From: DATMTS01 sp035564555
Lineage (GTDB): Bacteria > Actinomycetota > Actinomycetes > Actinomycetales > Microbacteriaceae
Direction: 5' to 3'
Assembly: GCA_035564555.1 (NCBI GenBank)
Contig: DATMTS010000020.1
Span: 1 to 30,741 of the forward strand
DNA length: 30,741 nucleotides
The notes beneath the pieces are model-generated. The model was not told the origin of the DNA, did not search any database, and was given only the letters and a program-made list of their open reading frames with translations. Each line of letters starts with the position of its first letter. The first letter of the stretch is position 1. Below, in pieces: positions 7,249 through 14,923 of this stretch. Made by a program: the position numbers and the translations under genes.

Positions 7249-8382
7249 ATGACAGATGGGCAACTCGCCGTCATCGGGGTCGGCAGCATCGGCAGCATGG
7301 CGCTCTGGCAAGCCTCCCGGCTGACCGACTCCGTGGTCGGATTCGAAGCAGAATCGCCCGCACACACTCGAAGCGCGGTCGGCGGCGACACCCGACTGTT
7401 CCGCATGACCTACCGGGGCGAGAACAACTATTACCCGATACTTCAGCGCGCACGAGAGTTGTGGCGTCAACTCGAGGCGGAGTCGTCGCAGACGATTCTG
7501 ACTCAGTGCGGCGGACTCTCGATCGGCTCTCCGGACGGCCCGTATATCCCGCAGCTCCTCGAGTCGATCCGACGCACCGGTGCGCCGCACGAGATCCTCG
7601 ATCAGGCCCAGATGGCGCAGCGATACCCGCAGCACAACCTGCGCGACGGCGAATGCGCCGTCTTCGACCCCGAAGCGGGTTTCCTCCGAACGGATCGCGC
7701 GGTTCTGTCTGCACTGAACGTCGCCGAGTCCAACGGTGCGACCATCATGCGGCATACGCCGGTCGAAGAAGTCCGCGAAGCGGCCGACGGAGTCGTTGTG
7801 AGTTCGGGGGGCTCTTCGTGGACGTTCGATCGAGTCATCGTGGCCGGCGGAGGGTGGTCCACGAGTTTGCTTCCCGCCGGCTTGCGCCGGCACGTGCGCC
7901 CGCATCGTGCGTATCTCAGTTGGTTCGCCGCCCGCGATGCCGCTCAGTTCGCTCCCGAACGCTTCCCGATCTTCATTCGGATCTCCGGCGATCGTTCTCT
8001 TTACGGCACGCCCACGATGGACCAGGTGACCGTGAAGGCGACGCTCGACGGCCGGGGCTCCCCCACGGAGGATCCTGCCGCGGTGCCCAGAGAACTCACC
8101 CCGGAAGAGATCGTGGAGACGACCGAGACGGTTGCCGAATTCCTTCCCGGGCTGATGCCCGACATCGTCCGATCAGACGCCTATCCGGACCTTTACACGG
8201 ACGACGAGGCTGCGCTGTTGGGGAGCTCGAAAACCAGCCCGCGCATCTACTGCGCCACCGGCTTCTCGGGCACCGGATTCAAGATGTCCTCGGCGTTCGG
8301 AGCCATCGCCGCCGCCGAAGCGCTCAGCGGGTCCGAGGAAGCCGGCTTCGACTTCCTCAGGCCCGACCGATTCAGTGTTTGA
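7249..8382 (+). CDS. Sarcosine-oxidase/MTOX-like FAD oxidoreductase (copy 1)
   Basis: A 377-aa flavoprotein of the monomeric sarcosine oxidase / N-methyltryptophan oxidase family, expected to oxidise a secondary amine with O2, giving an imine and H2O2. The FAD motif GVGSIG spans residues 10-15. The conserved Arg of GDTRLFR and the C-terminal GFSGTGFKM are present. The Lys proposed to activate O2 in sarcosine oxidase appears conserved (YGTPTMDQVTVK). The Cys that carries covalent FAD in sarcosine oxidase is missing: that position, counted back from GFSG, is Tyr (AYPDLYTDDE). FAD is therefore probably bound non-covalently or differently. The gene directly abuts the importer ATPase and overlaps the SDR by 8 bp. 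Amadoriase-like or N-methyl amino acid activity are both possible. Confidence 0.9.
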   Translation: MTDGQLAVIGVGSIGSMALWQASRLTDSVVGFEAESPAHTRSAVGGDTRLFRMTYRGENNYYPILQRARELWRQLEAESSQTILTQCGGLSIGSPDGPYIPQLLESIRRTGAPHEILDQAQMAQRYPQHNLRDGECAVFDPEAGFLRTDRAVLSALNVAESNGATIMRHTPVEEVREAADGVVVSSGGSSWTFDRVIVAGGGWSTSLLPAGLRRHVRPHRAYLSWFAARDAAQFAPERFPIFIRISGDRSLYGTPTMDQVTVKATLDGRGSPTEDPAAVPRELTPEEIVETTETVAEFLPGLMPDIVRSDAYPDLYTDDEAALLGSSKTSPRIYCATGFSGTGFKMSSAFGAIAAAEALSGSEEAGFDFLRPDRFSV

Positions 8383-9091
8383 ACAGCCGGAGCGCAGGGT
8401 CGCGCTGGTCACCGGTGGCAATCGCGGCATCGGACTGGAGATCGCCCGGCAACTCGCCAGGCAGGGTGAACACGTCATCGTGGCGGCAAGGAACAAGACC
8501 GATGGCAAGCGATCCGCGGCCAAGCTCACTGATCTCGGTTATCGCAGCTCCGCAGTCGAACTCGATGTGACCGATCCCGCTTCCATCGACCGGGCCGTCG
8601 GCGCAACCGTCGACGAGTTCGGTCGGATCGACGTACTGGTCAACAACGCCGGCATCGCGATCGATGGACCGGCCCACCGCCCTTCGGATCCTGACTTCGA
8701 CAGGGTGAAAACGACCCTGGACACGAACCTGTTCGGGGCCTGGGCGTGCGCCAGGGCAGTGGCGCCGCATATGCGGGCCGCCGGCTACGGACGGATCGTG
8801 AACATGTCGAGCAACATGGCATCCCTGACACTCACCGAAGACGACGAATCCCCCGCCTACCGCATCTCCAAAGCAGCATTGAACATGCTGACGGTGGTGC
8901 TCGCGGCCGAGTTGCGCGAAGGCGGGATTCTCGTCAACGCAGCATCGCCGGGGTACACGCGGACCGACATGAGCCCGAATGCCACCAGAACCGTCGAACA
9001 GGGAGCGGATACCGCTGTCTGGCTGGCCACGTTGCCCTCCGACGGTCCGTCAGGCGGTTACTTCTATGAACGTGCGCCACTGCCGTGGTGA
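8375..9091 (+). CDS. Short-chain dehydrogenase/reductase
   Basis: A 238-aa classical SDR. The cofactor motif TGGNRGIG lies near residues 14-21 and NNAG follows DVLV. The catalytic Ser sits in VNMSSNMAS and the Tyr-Lys pair in YRISK. Basic residues after the second strand (AARNK) favour NADP(H), an inference. The start is GTG 8375, inside the end of the oxidase gene (8-bp overlap), so translation is probably coupled. The C-terminus (GPSGGYFYERAPLPW) resembles carbonyl-reductase-like SDRs. In this operon it could reduce or oxidise a keto or hydroxy group of the side chain, perhaps forming or using the 3-hydroxy group the next enzyme needs. Confidence 0.9.
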   Translation: MFEQPERRVALVTGGNRGIGLEIARQLARQGEHVIVAARNKTDGKRSAAKLTDLGYRSSAVELDVTDPASIDRAVGATVDEFGRIDVLVNNAGIAIDGPAHRPSDPDFDRVKTTLDTNLFGAWACARAVAPHMRAAGYGRIVNMSSNMASLTLTEDDESPAYRISKAALNMLTVVLAAELREGGILVNAASPGYTRTDMSPNATRTVEQGADTAVWLATLPSDGPSGGYFYERAPLPW

Positions 9092-9132
9092 TCGCGGACC
9101 ACGTCTGATCAGAGATACCGGAGCACGAACGG

Positions 9133-10287
9133 ATGCAAGAAGCAGAAACGCCTGCGGAGTTCGAGAACGCCCCCGGCCGGGCTGAGACCGAACGAGGTTG
9201 GGCGCTGTCGGAGATCGAGACGCCCGCCGTGCTCGTCGACCTCGATGTCGTGGACGCGAACATCCATCGCATGCAGGCCGCCATGGCCGGCAGGGGTGTC
9301 GGGCTGCGCCCGCACGTGAAATCGCACAAATCGGTCAACCTCGCGCGGCGCCAGTTGCAGGCCGGAGCGATAGGGATCACCGTCTCCAGTGTCGGAGAGG
9401 CCGAGGTTTTCGCGGAGGCCGGGTTCGAGGATATCTTTCTCGCCTACACCATCTGGGCCGGCTCCCGGCATCGGGCCGAGAGGGTCATGAGGCTTCACAG
9501 CCGAGTGCGCTCTTTCTCCATCGGGGTCGATTCGGAAGCGGGCGCGCAACGTCTGGCCGATGCGACACGCGGTTCGCGTCGGCCGCTCCGAGTGCTCGTG
9601 GAGATCGATAGCGGGGCTCACCGCACCGGCGTGAGTCCGAAGGGAGCGGGAGAGCTTGCCGTCGCGTGCCAGCGGCTCGGTCTTGACGTCGCCGGAGTCT
9701 TCACGTACGCCGGGCACGCCGGGAAGTCGCGCGAAGCGCGCGTCGAAGGAGCGGCCGATGAGGTGCGCGCAGCGGAGGAAGCGATCGCCTCCTTCTCGAT
9801 GCAAGGGATGCCCGTGGAGATCGTCAGCGCGGGTTCCACTCCCACAGCCCTCCTCTCCTCCCGTCCGCCGATCACCGAATCCAGGCCGGGCGAATACATC
9901 TTCAACGACGCCGACAATGTGCGCCTGGGCACCTGCGAGGGTCTGGCGGACGTCGCGCTCCTCGTCGCCGCGACCGTGGTCAGTACCGCTGTCGACGGAC
10001 AGGTGATCATCGACGCGGGAACCAAGGTGCTCGGCAGGGAGGGCAACGCCGAAAAGGGGTTCGGACTGGTCCCCTCGATTCCCGGCAGCTCGCTTCGCCT
10101 GTTGAATGAGCACCATGGCTATCTTTCGATCCCCGACGGCGTGGTGCGCCCCGCCGTGGGCGACATGCTGACCGTGGTACCCAACCACGCGTGCCCGGTT
10201 GCCAATCTCTTCGATGAGTACATCGTGATGCAAGGCGGATCCCCGGTCGACCGGTGGCCCGTTGACGCCCGCGGTCACTTGTCCTAG
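9133..10287 (+). CDS. PLP- and metal-dependent D-serine dehydratase-like protein (fold type III)
   Basis: This 384-aa protein has an alanine-racemase-like N-terminal barrel and a DSD1-like C-terminal domain. Lys63 in RPHVKSHK is the predicted PLP Schiff-base residue. Near the C-terminus NHACP gives His352 and Cys354, the His-X-Cys metal pair of D-serine dehydratase and D-threo-3-hydroxyaspartate dehydratase. As I recall, D-threonine aldolases of the same fold have His-X-Asp. Dehydration of a D-3-hydroxy amino acid to a 2-oxo acid and ammonia is therefore more likely than aldol cleavage. The N-terminus has about 25 extra, charged residues. GGAG lies nine bases before ATG 9133. RidA follows 58 bp later and would hydrolyse the enamine intermediate that such dehydratases release. 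Confidence 0.88.
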   Translation: MQEAETPAEFENAPGRAETERGWALSEIETPAVLVDLDVVDANIHRMQAAMAGRGVGLRPHVKSHKSVNLARRQLQAGAIGITVSSVGEAEVFAEAGFEDIFLAYTIWAGSRHRAERVMRLHSRVRSFSIGVDSEAGAQRLADATRGSRRPLRVLVEIDSGAHRTGVSPKGAGELAVACQRLGLDVAGVFTYAGHAGKSREARVEGAADEVRAAEEAIASFSMQGMPVEIVSAGSTPTALLSSRPPITESRPGEYIFNDADNVRLGTCEGLADVALLVAATVVSTAVDGQVIIDAGTKVLGREGNAEKGFGLVPSIPGSSLRLLNEHHGYLSIPDGVVRPAVGDMLTVVPNHACPVANLFDEYIVMQGGSPVDRWPVDARGHLS

Positions 10288-10345
10288 TGCGCACAGCCGA
10301 AGAGCACGGCCCCCATCCCCCCCCGAACGAGAACGGATTCGAAGA

Positions 10346-10726
10346 TTGACGAAGCACATTCCTGCCATTGAAGGCGTGCAACCCGGAGGCGACTCATATT
10401 CACAGGTGGTGGAAGCAGGCGGGCTCGTATTCCTCGCCGGTCAGGTGGGCAGTGTGGGGGGCCGGCCCGAGACCTATCCCATCGATTTCGAGGCCGAAGT
10501 ACGCGCCGCGTTCGCCAGCGTCGCCGATCTCCTATCGGGGGTCGGCCTCGGCCTGGATGCCGTCGTCCGGTGCGTCATCTACCTCACGGACTTCGCCGAC
10601 TTCGCTCAGATGGACCAGATATTCCGCGAGATCTTTCCCACCAGGCCACCCGTACGAGCCACCGTAGGCGTCGCCGCGCTCGCCCGTGACTGCCGGTTCG
10701 AAGTGGAGATCACCGCAAGCCGGTAA
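10346..10726 (+). CDS. ridA: RidA/YjgF family imine deaminase
   Basis: A RidA-family protein of 126 aa, the standard length, if translation starts at TTG 10346. A longer reading from TTG 10262 adds a Pro/Arg-rich stretch unlike the family and overlaps the previous gene. The Arg that binds the carboxylate is present in VRATVGVAAL and the acidic residue in FEVEI. RidA hydrolyses reactive 2-imino and 2-amino-acrylate intermediates. Its position after a dehydratase and in one operon with an amine oxidase matches that role. It is the last gene of the rightward operon. The ribosome binding site is weak. Confidence 0.88.
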   Translation: MTKHIPAIEGVQPGGDSYSQVVEAGGLVFLAGQVGSVGGRPETYPIDFEAEVRAAFASVADLLSGVGLGLDAVVRCVIYLTDFADFAQMDQIFREIFPTRPPVRATVGVAALARDCRFEVEITASR

Positions 10727-10824
10727 GCCCCTGCGCCGACCCGAAGTCAGATGGATGCGACCTCGCCCTGACGTTCGCGCACGACACGGTCAGACCGACC
10801 TGGCGGCGATCGACCGCTGAGGCG
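10727..10824. other. Intergenic space between convergent operons
   Basis: These 98 bp separate RidA from the convergent aldehyde dehydrogenase gene. Only short, weak hairpins are visible, such as GCGG/CCGC around 10,804-10,818, and there is no T run. No convincing terminator or gene is seen. Confidence 0.5.
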
Positions 10825-12219
10825 TCAGCCGTTGATGACTTGGGGAACTGCAACGGCCTTGAGGCCTTCCACGCCGAACTCGAGCCCGTAACCGGAGCCT
10901 TTGACGCCGCCGAACGGGATCATCGGGTGCACCCCGCCATGCGAGTTGATCCAGACGGTCCCGGCCTGGAGCCGTGCAGCTACCGAGCGGGCCTGGTCGC
11001 GATCACCCCATACCGAACCGCCGAGCCCGGCGTCCAGACCGTTGGCGCTGGCGATGGCGTCCTCGAGATCGTGGTACCGGATGATCGGCAGGGCCGGACC
11101 GAACTGCTCCTCATCGACCAAAGCGATCCCATCGCTGGCCTCGGCCACCAACGTCACCGGGTAGAACAACGGGCCCAACTCGACCGCGGGAGACCCGCCG
11201 GTGACGATCCGGGCGCCGTGCGCCTTCGCATCCTCCACCAGCCGGTTCACGATCTCGAACTGCTGCTGGTTCTGCAACGGCCCGAGCACATTGTTCTCAT
11301 CCAGTCCGTTACCCATCGGCATCCGCGCAACCACTTCGGCCAACGCATCGACAACGGCGTCGTAAACCGAATCATGCACATACAGCCGCTTGAGCGCAGC
11401 ACACGTCTGACCCGTGTTGATGAACGCACCCCAGAACAAGTCCTGGGCAATCGCCTTCGCATCCGCCCCGGCAAGAACGATCCCGGCATCATTACCACCG
11501 AGTTCCAGAGTGAGACGGGCAAGATTACCCGCCGAACCCTCGACGATCTTCCGTCCCGTGGCAGTGGACCCGGTGAACATCACCTTGTCCACATCAGGAT
11601 GACTCGCCAACCGGGCACCGACCTCGCGACCCCCGGAAACCGCGATCAGCACATCCTCCGGCAACTCCGCGTTCAGCACCTCCACCAAGGCAAGCACACT
11701 CAGCGGCGTGAACTCACTCGGCTTCAACACGACCGTGTCACCCATACGCAAAGCCGGCGCCAACTGCCAGATACTGATCATCAAGGGCCAATTCCACGGC
11801 CCGATCGCCCCCACCACCCCAGCAGCCCGATAACGCAACTCCGCATACGTCTGCCCGTCGTCGACCACCACCTCCGGCTCCAAAACCAGCGCAGCATTAG
11901 CCCGCAACCACGCCGAACACGCACCCACCTCGAACCGCGCATTCGGACCGTTCAGCGGCTTACCCTGCTCACGCGAAAGCAACCGCGCAAGCTCCTCAGC
12001 ATGAGCATCCACCGCATCCGCGGCCCTGAGCAGAACCTCCGACCGCCCCACATGACCAAGACGCTCCCAACCCGGCTGAGCCGCCCGAGCACGCACAACC
12101 GCGTCATCCAAATCAGCAACCGTCGCCTCAGGCGCCACCCCAACCAACTCACCCGTCGCCGGATCACGAACCTCCCGGCCGGTCGTATCGCTGATGCGTT
12201 CGAGCAGAGTGTCTGACAT
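10825..12219 (-). CDS. NAD(P)-dependent aldehyde dehydrogenase (second family copy)
   Basis: A full-length 464-aa aldehyde dehydrogenase with Asn143 in PWNWP, Lys166 in VLKPSEF, nucleotide loop FTGSTATGRK, Glu239 in LELGG and nucleophile Cys273 in GQTC. GAGGAG lies seven bases before ATG 12219. It is 110 bp downstream of otnC on the same strand and probably belongs to that operon. A 10-bp inverted repeat lies in the gap. Codon use is mosaic. From about 12,180 to 11,300 the coding strand favours G- and T-ending codons (GTT, GCT, GAT, TTG, CGT), whereas the last 300 or so bases use C-ending codons like the neighbours. The likely role is oxidation of an aldehyde from the flavin oxidases to an acid, with unknown substrate. 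Confidence 0.92.
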   Translation of the reverse strand: MSDTLLERISDTTGREVRDPATGELVGVAPEATVADLDDAVVRARAAQPGWERLGHVGRSEVLLRAADAVDAHAEELARLLSREQGKPLNGPNARFEVGACSAWLRANAALVLEPEVVVDDGQTYAELRYRAAGVVGAIGPWNWPLMISIWQLAPALRMGDTVVLKPSEFTPLSVLALVEVLNAELPEDVLIAVSGGREVGARLASHPDVDKVMFTGSTATGRKIVEGSAGNLARLTLELGGNDAGIVLAGADAKAIAQDLFWGAFINTGQTCAALKRLYVHDSVYDAVVDALAEVVARMPMGNGLDENNVLGPLQNQQQFEIVNRLVEDAKAHGARIVTGGSPAVELGPLFYPVTLVAEASDGIALVDEEQFGPALPIIRYHDLEDAIASANGLDAGLGGSVWGDRDQARSVAARLQAGTVWINSHGGVHPMIPFGGVKGSGYGLEFGVEGLKAVAVPQVING

Positions 12220-12251
12220 AGCTGGTCTCCTCGGTGAGCTGACTGTCTCAC

Positions 12252-12285
12252 CCGATCATCCCCCGTGGAACGCGAGGATGATCGG
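12252..12285. repeat. 10-bp perfect inverted repeat upstream of the ALDH gene
   Basis: CCGATCATCC (12252-12261) and GGATGATCGG (12276-12285) are exact complements around a 14-base spacer. The repeat sits 33 bp before the aldehyde dehydrogenase ATG, in the gap after otnC. No T run follows on the minus strand, so an operator or mRNA hairpin tuning expression within the operon is more likely than a terminator. Confidence 0.55.
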
Positions 12286-12329
12286 CGTGATTCGCAGAGG
12301 ACTTGACGATGCGCGCACGAATGACTGCG

Positions 12330-12968
12330 TCAGGAGCGCCCAGCTGCAGGTTGCGAGAGTCGGGAGACCTGGTCGGGCAGCAACGGTCGTGTCGCGCGGC
12401 CTTGGAGAAGGAAGAACAGGCGCGCTGCTTCTTCTACTTCCTCAGCGGCGTCCGCTGCCTGAATCGGGGAAGGCGCGGAGACAATCGGTCCGTGGTTTGC
12501 CAGAAGCAGGGCTGGGCTGGATGCTGCGGCTTCTTGGGCCGTATCGGCCAAGCCTTGGTCTCCGGGTGCGAAATACGGCAACCGGATCAGCCGTCCGACC
12601 TTCATCACGAAATAAGGGGTCAGCGGCGGCAGCACGTCATCGTCGTCCACGTCGTCCAGGCATGAAAGTGCCGTCGCGTAGGTGGAATGCAGATGGACGG
12701 CGGCACGGTCCTGCGGTCTTGCCCGATACATCGCCAGGTGCAGGAACGCCTCCTTGGACGGGCGCCCTCCCGACACGTGTTCGCCGGTGTCGGATACCAC
12801 TGCGAGGTCGTCGGTTCTCAGTTCACCCAGGGAGGCGTTGGTGGGGGTCACCAGTATTCCGCCGTCCACACGCGCGCTGAGGTTTCCGGATGTCCCCCTG
12901 GTCAGGCCTCGTCGGTGCAGTGACCTGGCCAGTCGGACGATTTCATCGCGGATGGCCACGTCGGTCAC
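12330..12968 (-). CDS. otnC: Class II aldolase family, 3-oxo-tetronate 4-phosphate decarboxylase (OtnC-like)
   Basis: A 212-aa class II aldolase/adducin-family protein with the family N-terminus RGLTRGTSGNLSAR, catalytic Glu73 in PSKEAFLH, and Zn-binding His92 and His94 (VHLHSTYATALS) plus His159 (NHG). It follows a DUF1537-family kinase, the genomic hallmark of OtnC, which decarboxylates 3-oxo-tetronate 4-phosphate to dihydroxyacetone phosphate. GTG 12968 is preferred because it overlaps the otnK stop by four bases (12965-12968). ATG 12983 is an alternative start. Without a visible tetronate dehydrogenase the exact acid sugar is open. A fuculose-phosphate-aldolase-like reaction is the main alternative. 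Confidence 0.85.
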   Translation of the reverse strand: MTDVAIRDEIVRLARSLHRRGLTRGTSGNLSARVDGGILVTPTNASLGELRTDDLAVVSDTGEHVSGGRPSKEAFLHLAMYRARPQDRAAVHLHSTYATALSCLDDVDDDDVLPPLTPYFVMKVGRLIRLPYFAPGDQGLADTAQEAAASSPALLLANHGPIVSAPSPIQAADAAEEVEEAARLFFLLQGRATRPLLPDQVSRLSQPAAGRS

Positions 12969-14236
12969 CGGTCGTGCTCCCATGAGTCGAGGAAGAGGCC
13001 GGGCTCTCCGAGGTTCCCGGATTTGAGCATGATGGAGAGCTCGGGGTCGGTTCCCGTTCTCAGCCATGGCAGGCCCGGGTGAACCTCCTTGCCGACATGG
13101 GCAGTGGTGATGCCGAGCCTTCGGACGACAGCGCCGGAGGTTTCTCCGCCGGCGACGATGAGTTGTCGGCAGCCCAGGTCGACGAGGCCCTCAGCGATCT
13201 CGGAAAGGCATTCTTCGGCTAGTTCGGCAGCCCGGGCCCTGCCAAGTCGCCCCTGTGCTTTCAGGACGTCTTCCGGGGAAGCGGTGGAATGGATCAGGAT
13301 CGGGCCGTCGAAAAGGTTCTGCCGCGCGAACCCCAGCGCTTCGGCGACCACGTCGTGGCCTTCTGCGATGGCGAGGGGGTCGGCCAGGAAGCAGGGGCGA
13401 AGTCGGCGGAACACGTCGATTTGCACTCTCGTCATCTCCGAGCAGCTGCCGGCCAGGACCGCCGCCGGGCCCGTTGGCCGGGCGGAGTGCGCCGACTCTG
13501 GTTGCAGGCGGAAGCCCCGGGCGGTTGCCAGTCCGCCGACCGGTCCCGACCCGCCGGTCACGAGTGAGTGATCGAGCACGGCAATCCCGAGCACTGCGAG
13601 ATCGCGGTCATCGAGTGTGTCCACGACGGCATACCCGACACCTTGGTCGCTGAGGAGTTGGAGCTGAGATCGAACGGCCAAGGCGCCGGCCGCTATTGTG
13701 CTGTGGCCGATGCGCCCCACGAGCGTTTCGGTTTGGGCCTGGAGCAGCCTCGGCACGCTCGAATCGGTCATCGGTGTCAGCGGATGGTTCCGCATAGATG
13801 ATTCCTGGAGGAGCTCGGTGCCCGCGAACAGCACTCCGTTGTACACGGTCCGGCCCAGCGCCGGGGTTCCCGGAGCGACGACAGTGACCTGGCCGGCCGG
13901 TACGAACGCTTCGCGCAGGGCATCTGCGACAGGGCCGATATTGCCCTCCGGGGTCGAATCGAACGTGGAGCAGTATTTGAAGTAGAGCTGCTGGACGCCT
14001 CGGGATTTGAGAGCGGATGCCGCCGTAAGAGACTGCTTCACCGCCTCGTCGGCCGACACGCTGCGGGTCTTCAGGGAAACGACTATGCAGTCGACGTCGC
14101 GCAACTGCATCGACGTTTCGGGGATGCCGAACGTCTGCACAACTCGCATCCCGACGCCGACAAGTGTGCCGGCCACGTCAGAAGCCCCCGTGAAGTCGTC
14201 GGCGATCACTCCCAGCCAGGGGACGTCCGTGTTCAT
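12965..14236 (-). CDS. otnK: Four-carbon acid sugar kinase (DUF1537 family, 3-oxo-tetronate kinase)
   Basis: A 423-aa kinase of the DUF1537 family that phosphorylates four-carbon acid sugars with ATP. The N-terminal substrate domain has VIADDFTGASD near residues 9-19 and FKYCSTFDSTPEGNIGPV near 88-105. The C-terminal nucleotide-binding domain has VAGGETSGAVV and LKSGNLG. Start and stop overlap the neighbours by four bases each (racemase 14233-14236, otnC 12965-12968), so the three genes form a tightly coupled unit. In the known pathway the product is decarboxylated by OtnC to a triose phosphate. The usual NAD-dependent tetronate dehydrogenase and OtnI isomerase are absent here, so the oxo-acid may come from another route, such as oxidative deamination of a hydroxylated amino acid. 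Confidence 0.92.
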   Translation of the reverse strand: MNTDVPWLGVIADDFTGASDVAGTLVGVGMRVVQTFGIPETSMQLRDVDCIVVSLKTRSVSADEAVKQSLTAASALKSRGVQQLYFKYCSTFDSTPEGNIGPVADALREAFVPAGQVTVVAPGTPALGRTVYNGVLFAGTELLQESSMRNHPLTPMTDSSVPRLLQAQTETLVGRIGHSTIAAGALAVRSQLQLLSDQGVGYAVVDTLDDRDLAVLGIAVLDHSLVTGGSGPVGGLATARGFRLQPESAHSARPTGPAAVLAGSCSEMTRVQIDVFRRLRPCFLADPLAIAEGHDVVAEALGFARQNLFDGPILIHSTASPEDVLKAQGRLGRARAAELAEECLSEIAEGLVDLGCRQLIVAGGETSGAVVRRLGITTAHVGKEVHPGLPWLRTGTDPELSIMLKSGNLGEPGLFLDSWEHDR

Positions 14237-14895
14237 CTCAGAACGCCGAGCTGGGTCATCCCGGAACCTGGAGAGGCAAGGACCGTTGGTCCTCCGGACT
14301 GATTGCCGGTGTGCTCGAGGACCCGAGCCATGGACGCTTGGGCGAGAACGACGACGTCGCTCTCCGCCGCCAATTCTGAGAAAGCGGCGAGCACCAACCT
14401 GTCATGCATCGCGCGGTCACCCGCGCGCAGGGCGCCGAAAGCACCCTCCACTCTTCTGGCAGTGATCACCGGAGTCTTGTTCTGCATTTCGGCTGAGTGC
14501 CGGACCAGTCGCGTGGTCGGTCCCAGGGTCGCCGCCAAGGTCGCGAGAACACCGATCCTGTCGCCGGATGCCACGGCGAGTTCCGCCATCGGCGTGTCGA
14601 TGCGCAGGATGGGGATGGAGACGAAGTCCTGTGCCTCGGTCGCCGCTTCGCCGATCGAGGAGCAGGTCACCAGCAATGCCTGAGCACCGGACTCCTCGGC
14701 GTAACGGGCGTAGTCGACCAGCCGACGGCGAACGTGCCCGGGCGGTGTGTCATAGGCAATCGTGTCTTGCAGCAGTGACTCGTCCACGTAGTGCAGAACG
14801 CTGAGGCCGGGGAGCGCGTCGGAGGCCAGGGTCTCCAGCTCGGTCACCAGGCCGGGAACCGTGTGCAGCATTGCAAGCAGCGGAGCGTGGTTCAT
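14233..14895 (-). CDS. Asp/Glu racemase superfamily protein lacking the second Cys
   Basis: A 220-aa protein of the aspartate/glutamate/hydantoin racemase fold. The first catalytic Cys is present (Cys78 in LLVTCSSIG). The second, expected after the strand VVVLA, is replaced by Gln-Ala-Ser at 186-188 (LAQASMA). A two-base racemase mechanism is therefore doubtful. A one-Cys isomerase, decarboxylase or lyase, as in maleate isomerase- or arylmalonate decarboxylase-like relatives, should be considered. ATG 14895 begins inside the TGA of a five-codon mini-ORF. The stop overlaps the otnK start by four bases. As first gene of the operon it probably prepares the substrate for OtnK. I do not know its reaction. 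Confidence 0.85.
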   Translation of the reverse strand: MNHAPLLAMLHTVPGLVTELETLASDALPGLSVLHYVDESLLQDTIAYDTPPGHVRRRLVDYARYAEESGAQALLVTCSSIGEAATEAQDFVSIPILRIDTPMAELAVASGDRIGVLATLAATLGPTTRLVRHSAEMQNKTPVITARRVEGAFGALRAGDRAMHDRLVLAAFSELAAESDVVVLAQASMARVLEHTGNQSGGPTVLASPGSGMTQLGVLR

Positions 14896-14909
14896 GTCGA
14901 CGTGTTCAT
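14892..14909 (-). CDS. Possible 5-codon leader ORF (MNTST)
   Basis: ATG 14909 opens five codons and a TGA that overlaps the racemase ATG by ATGA. A purine run (AAGGGAAAG, about 11 bases upstream) could serve as its ribosome binding site, while the racemase ATG has none of its own. This suggests re-initiation coupling. It could equally be chance. Confidence 0.25.
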   Translation of the reverse strand: MNTST

Positions 14910-14923
14910 CGTGTTCAGGTCTT

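Noticed and set aside
9109..10368. Long minus-strand reading frame (419 codons) opposite the D-serine-dehydratase-like gene
   Set aside because: It runs antisense to a gene with a recognised family, has Arg/His/Gly-rich composition and no motif. Such shadows are common in high-GC DNA. The same applies to the antisense frames at 1578-2933, 6571-7905 and 24937-26352.
10840..12216. Plus-strand reading frame of 458 codons opposite the second aldehyde dehydrogenase
   Set aside because: It mirrors the real gene, is rich in Arg, His and Pro, and exists because the minus-strand gene favours G/T-ending codons.
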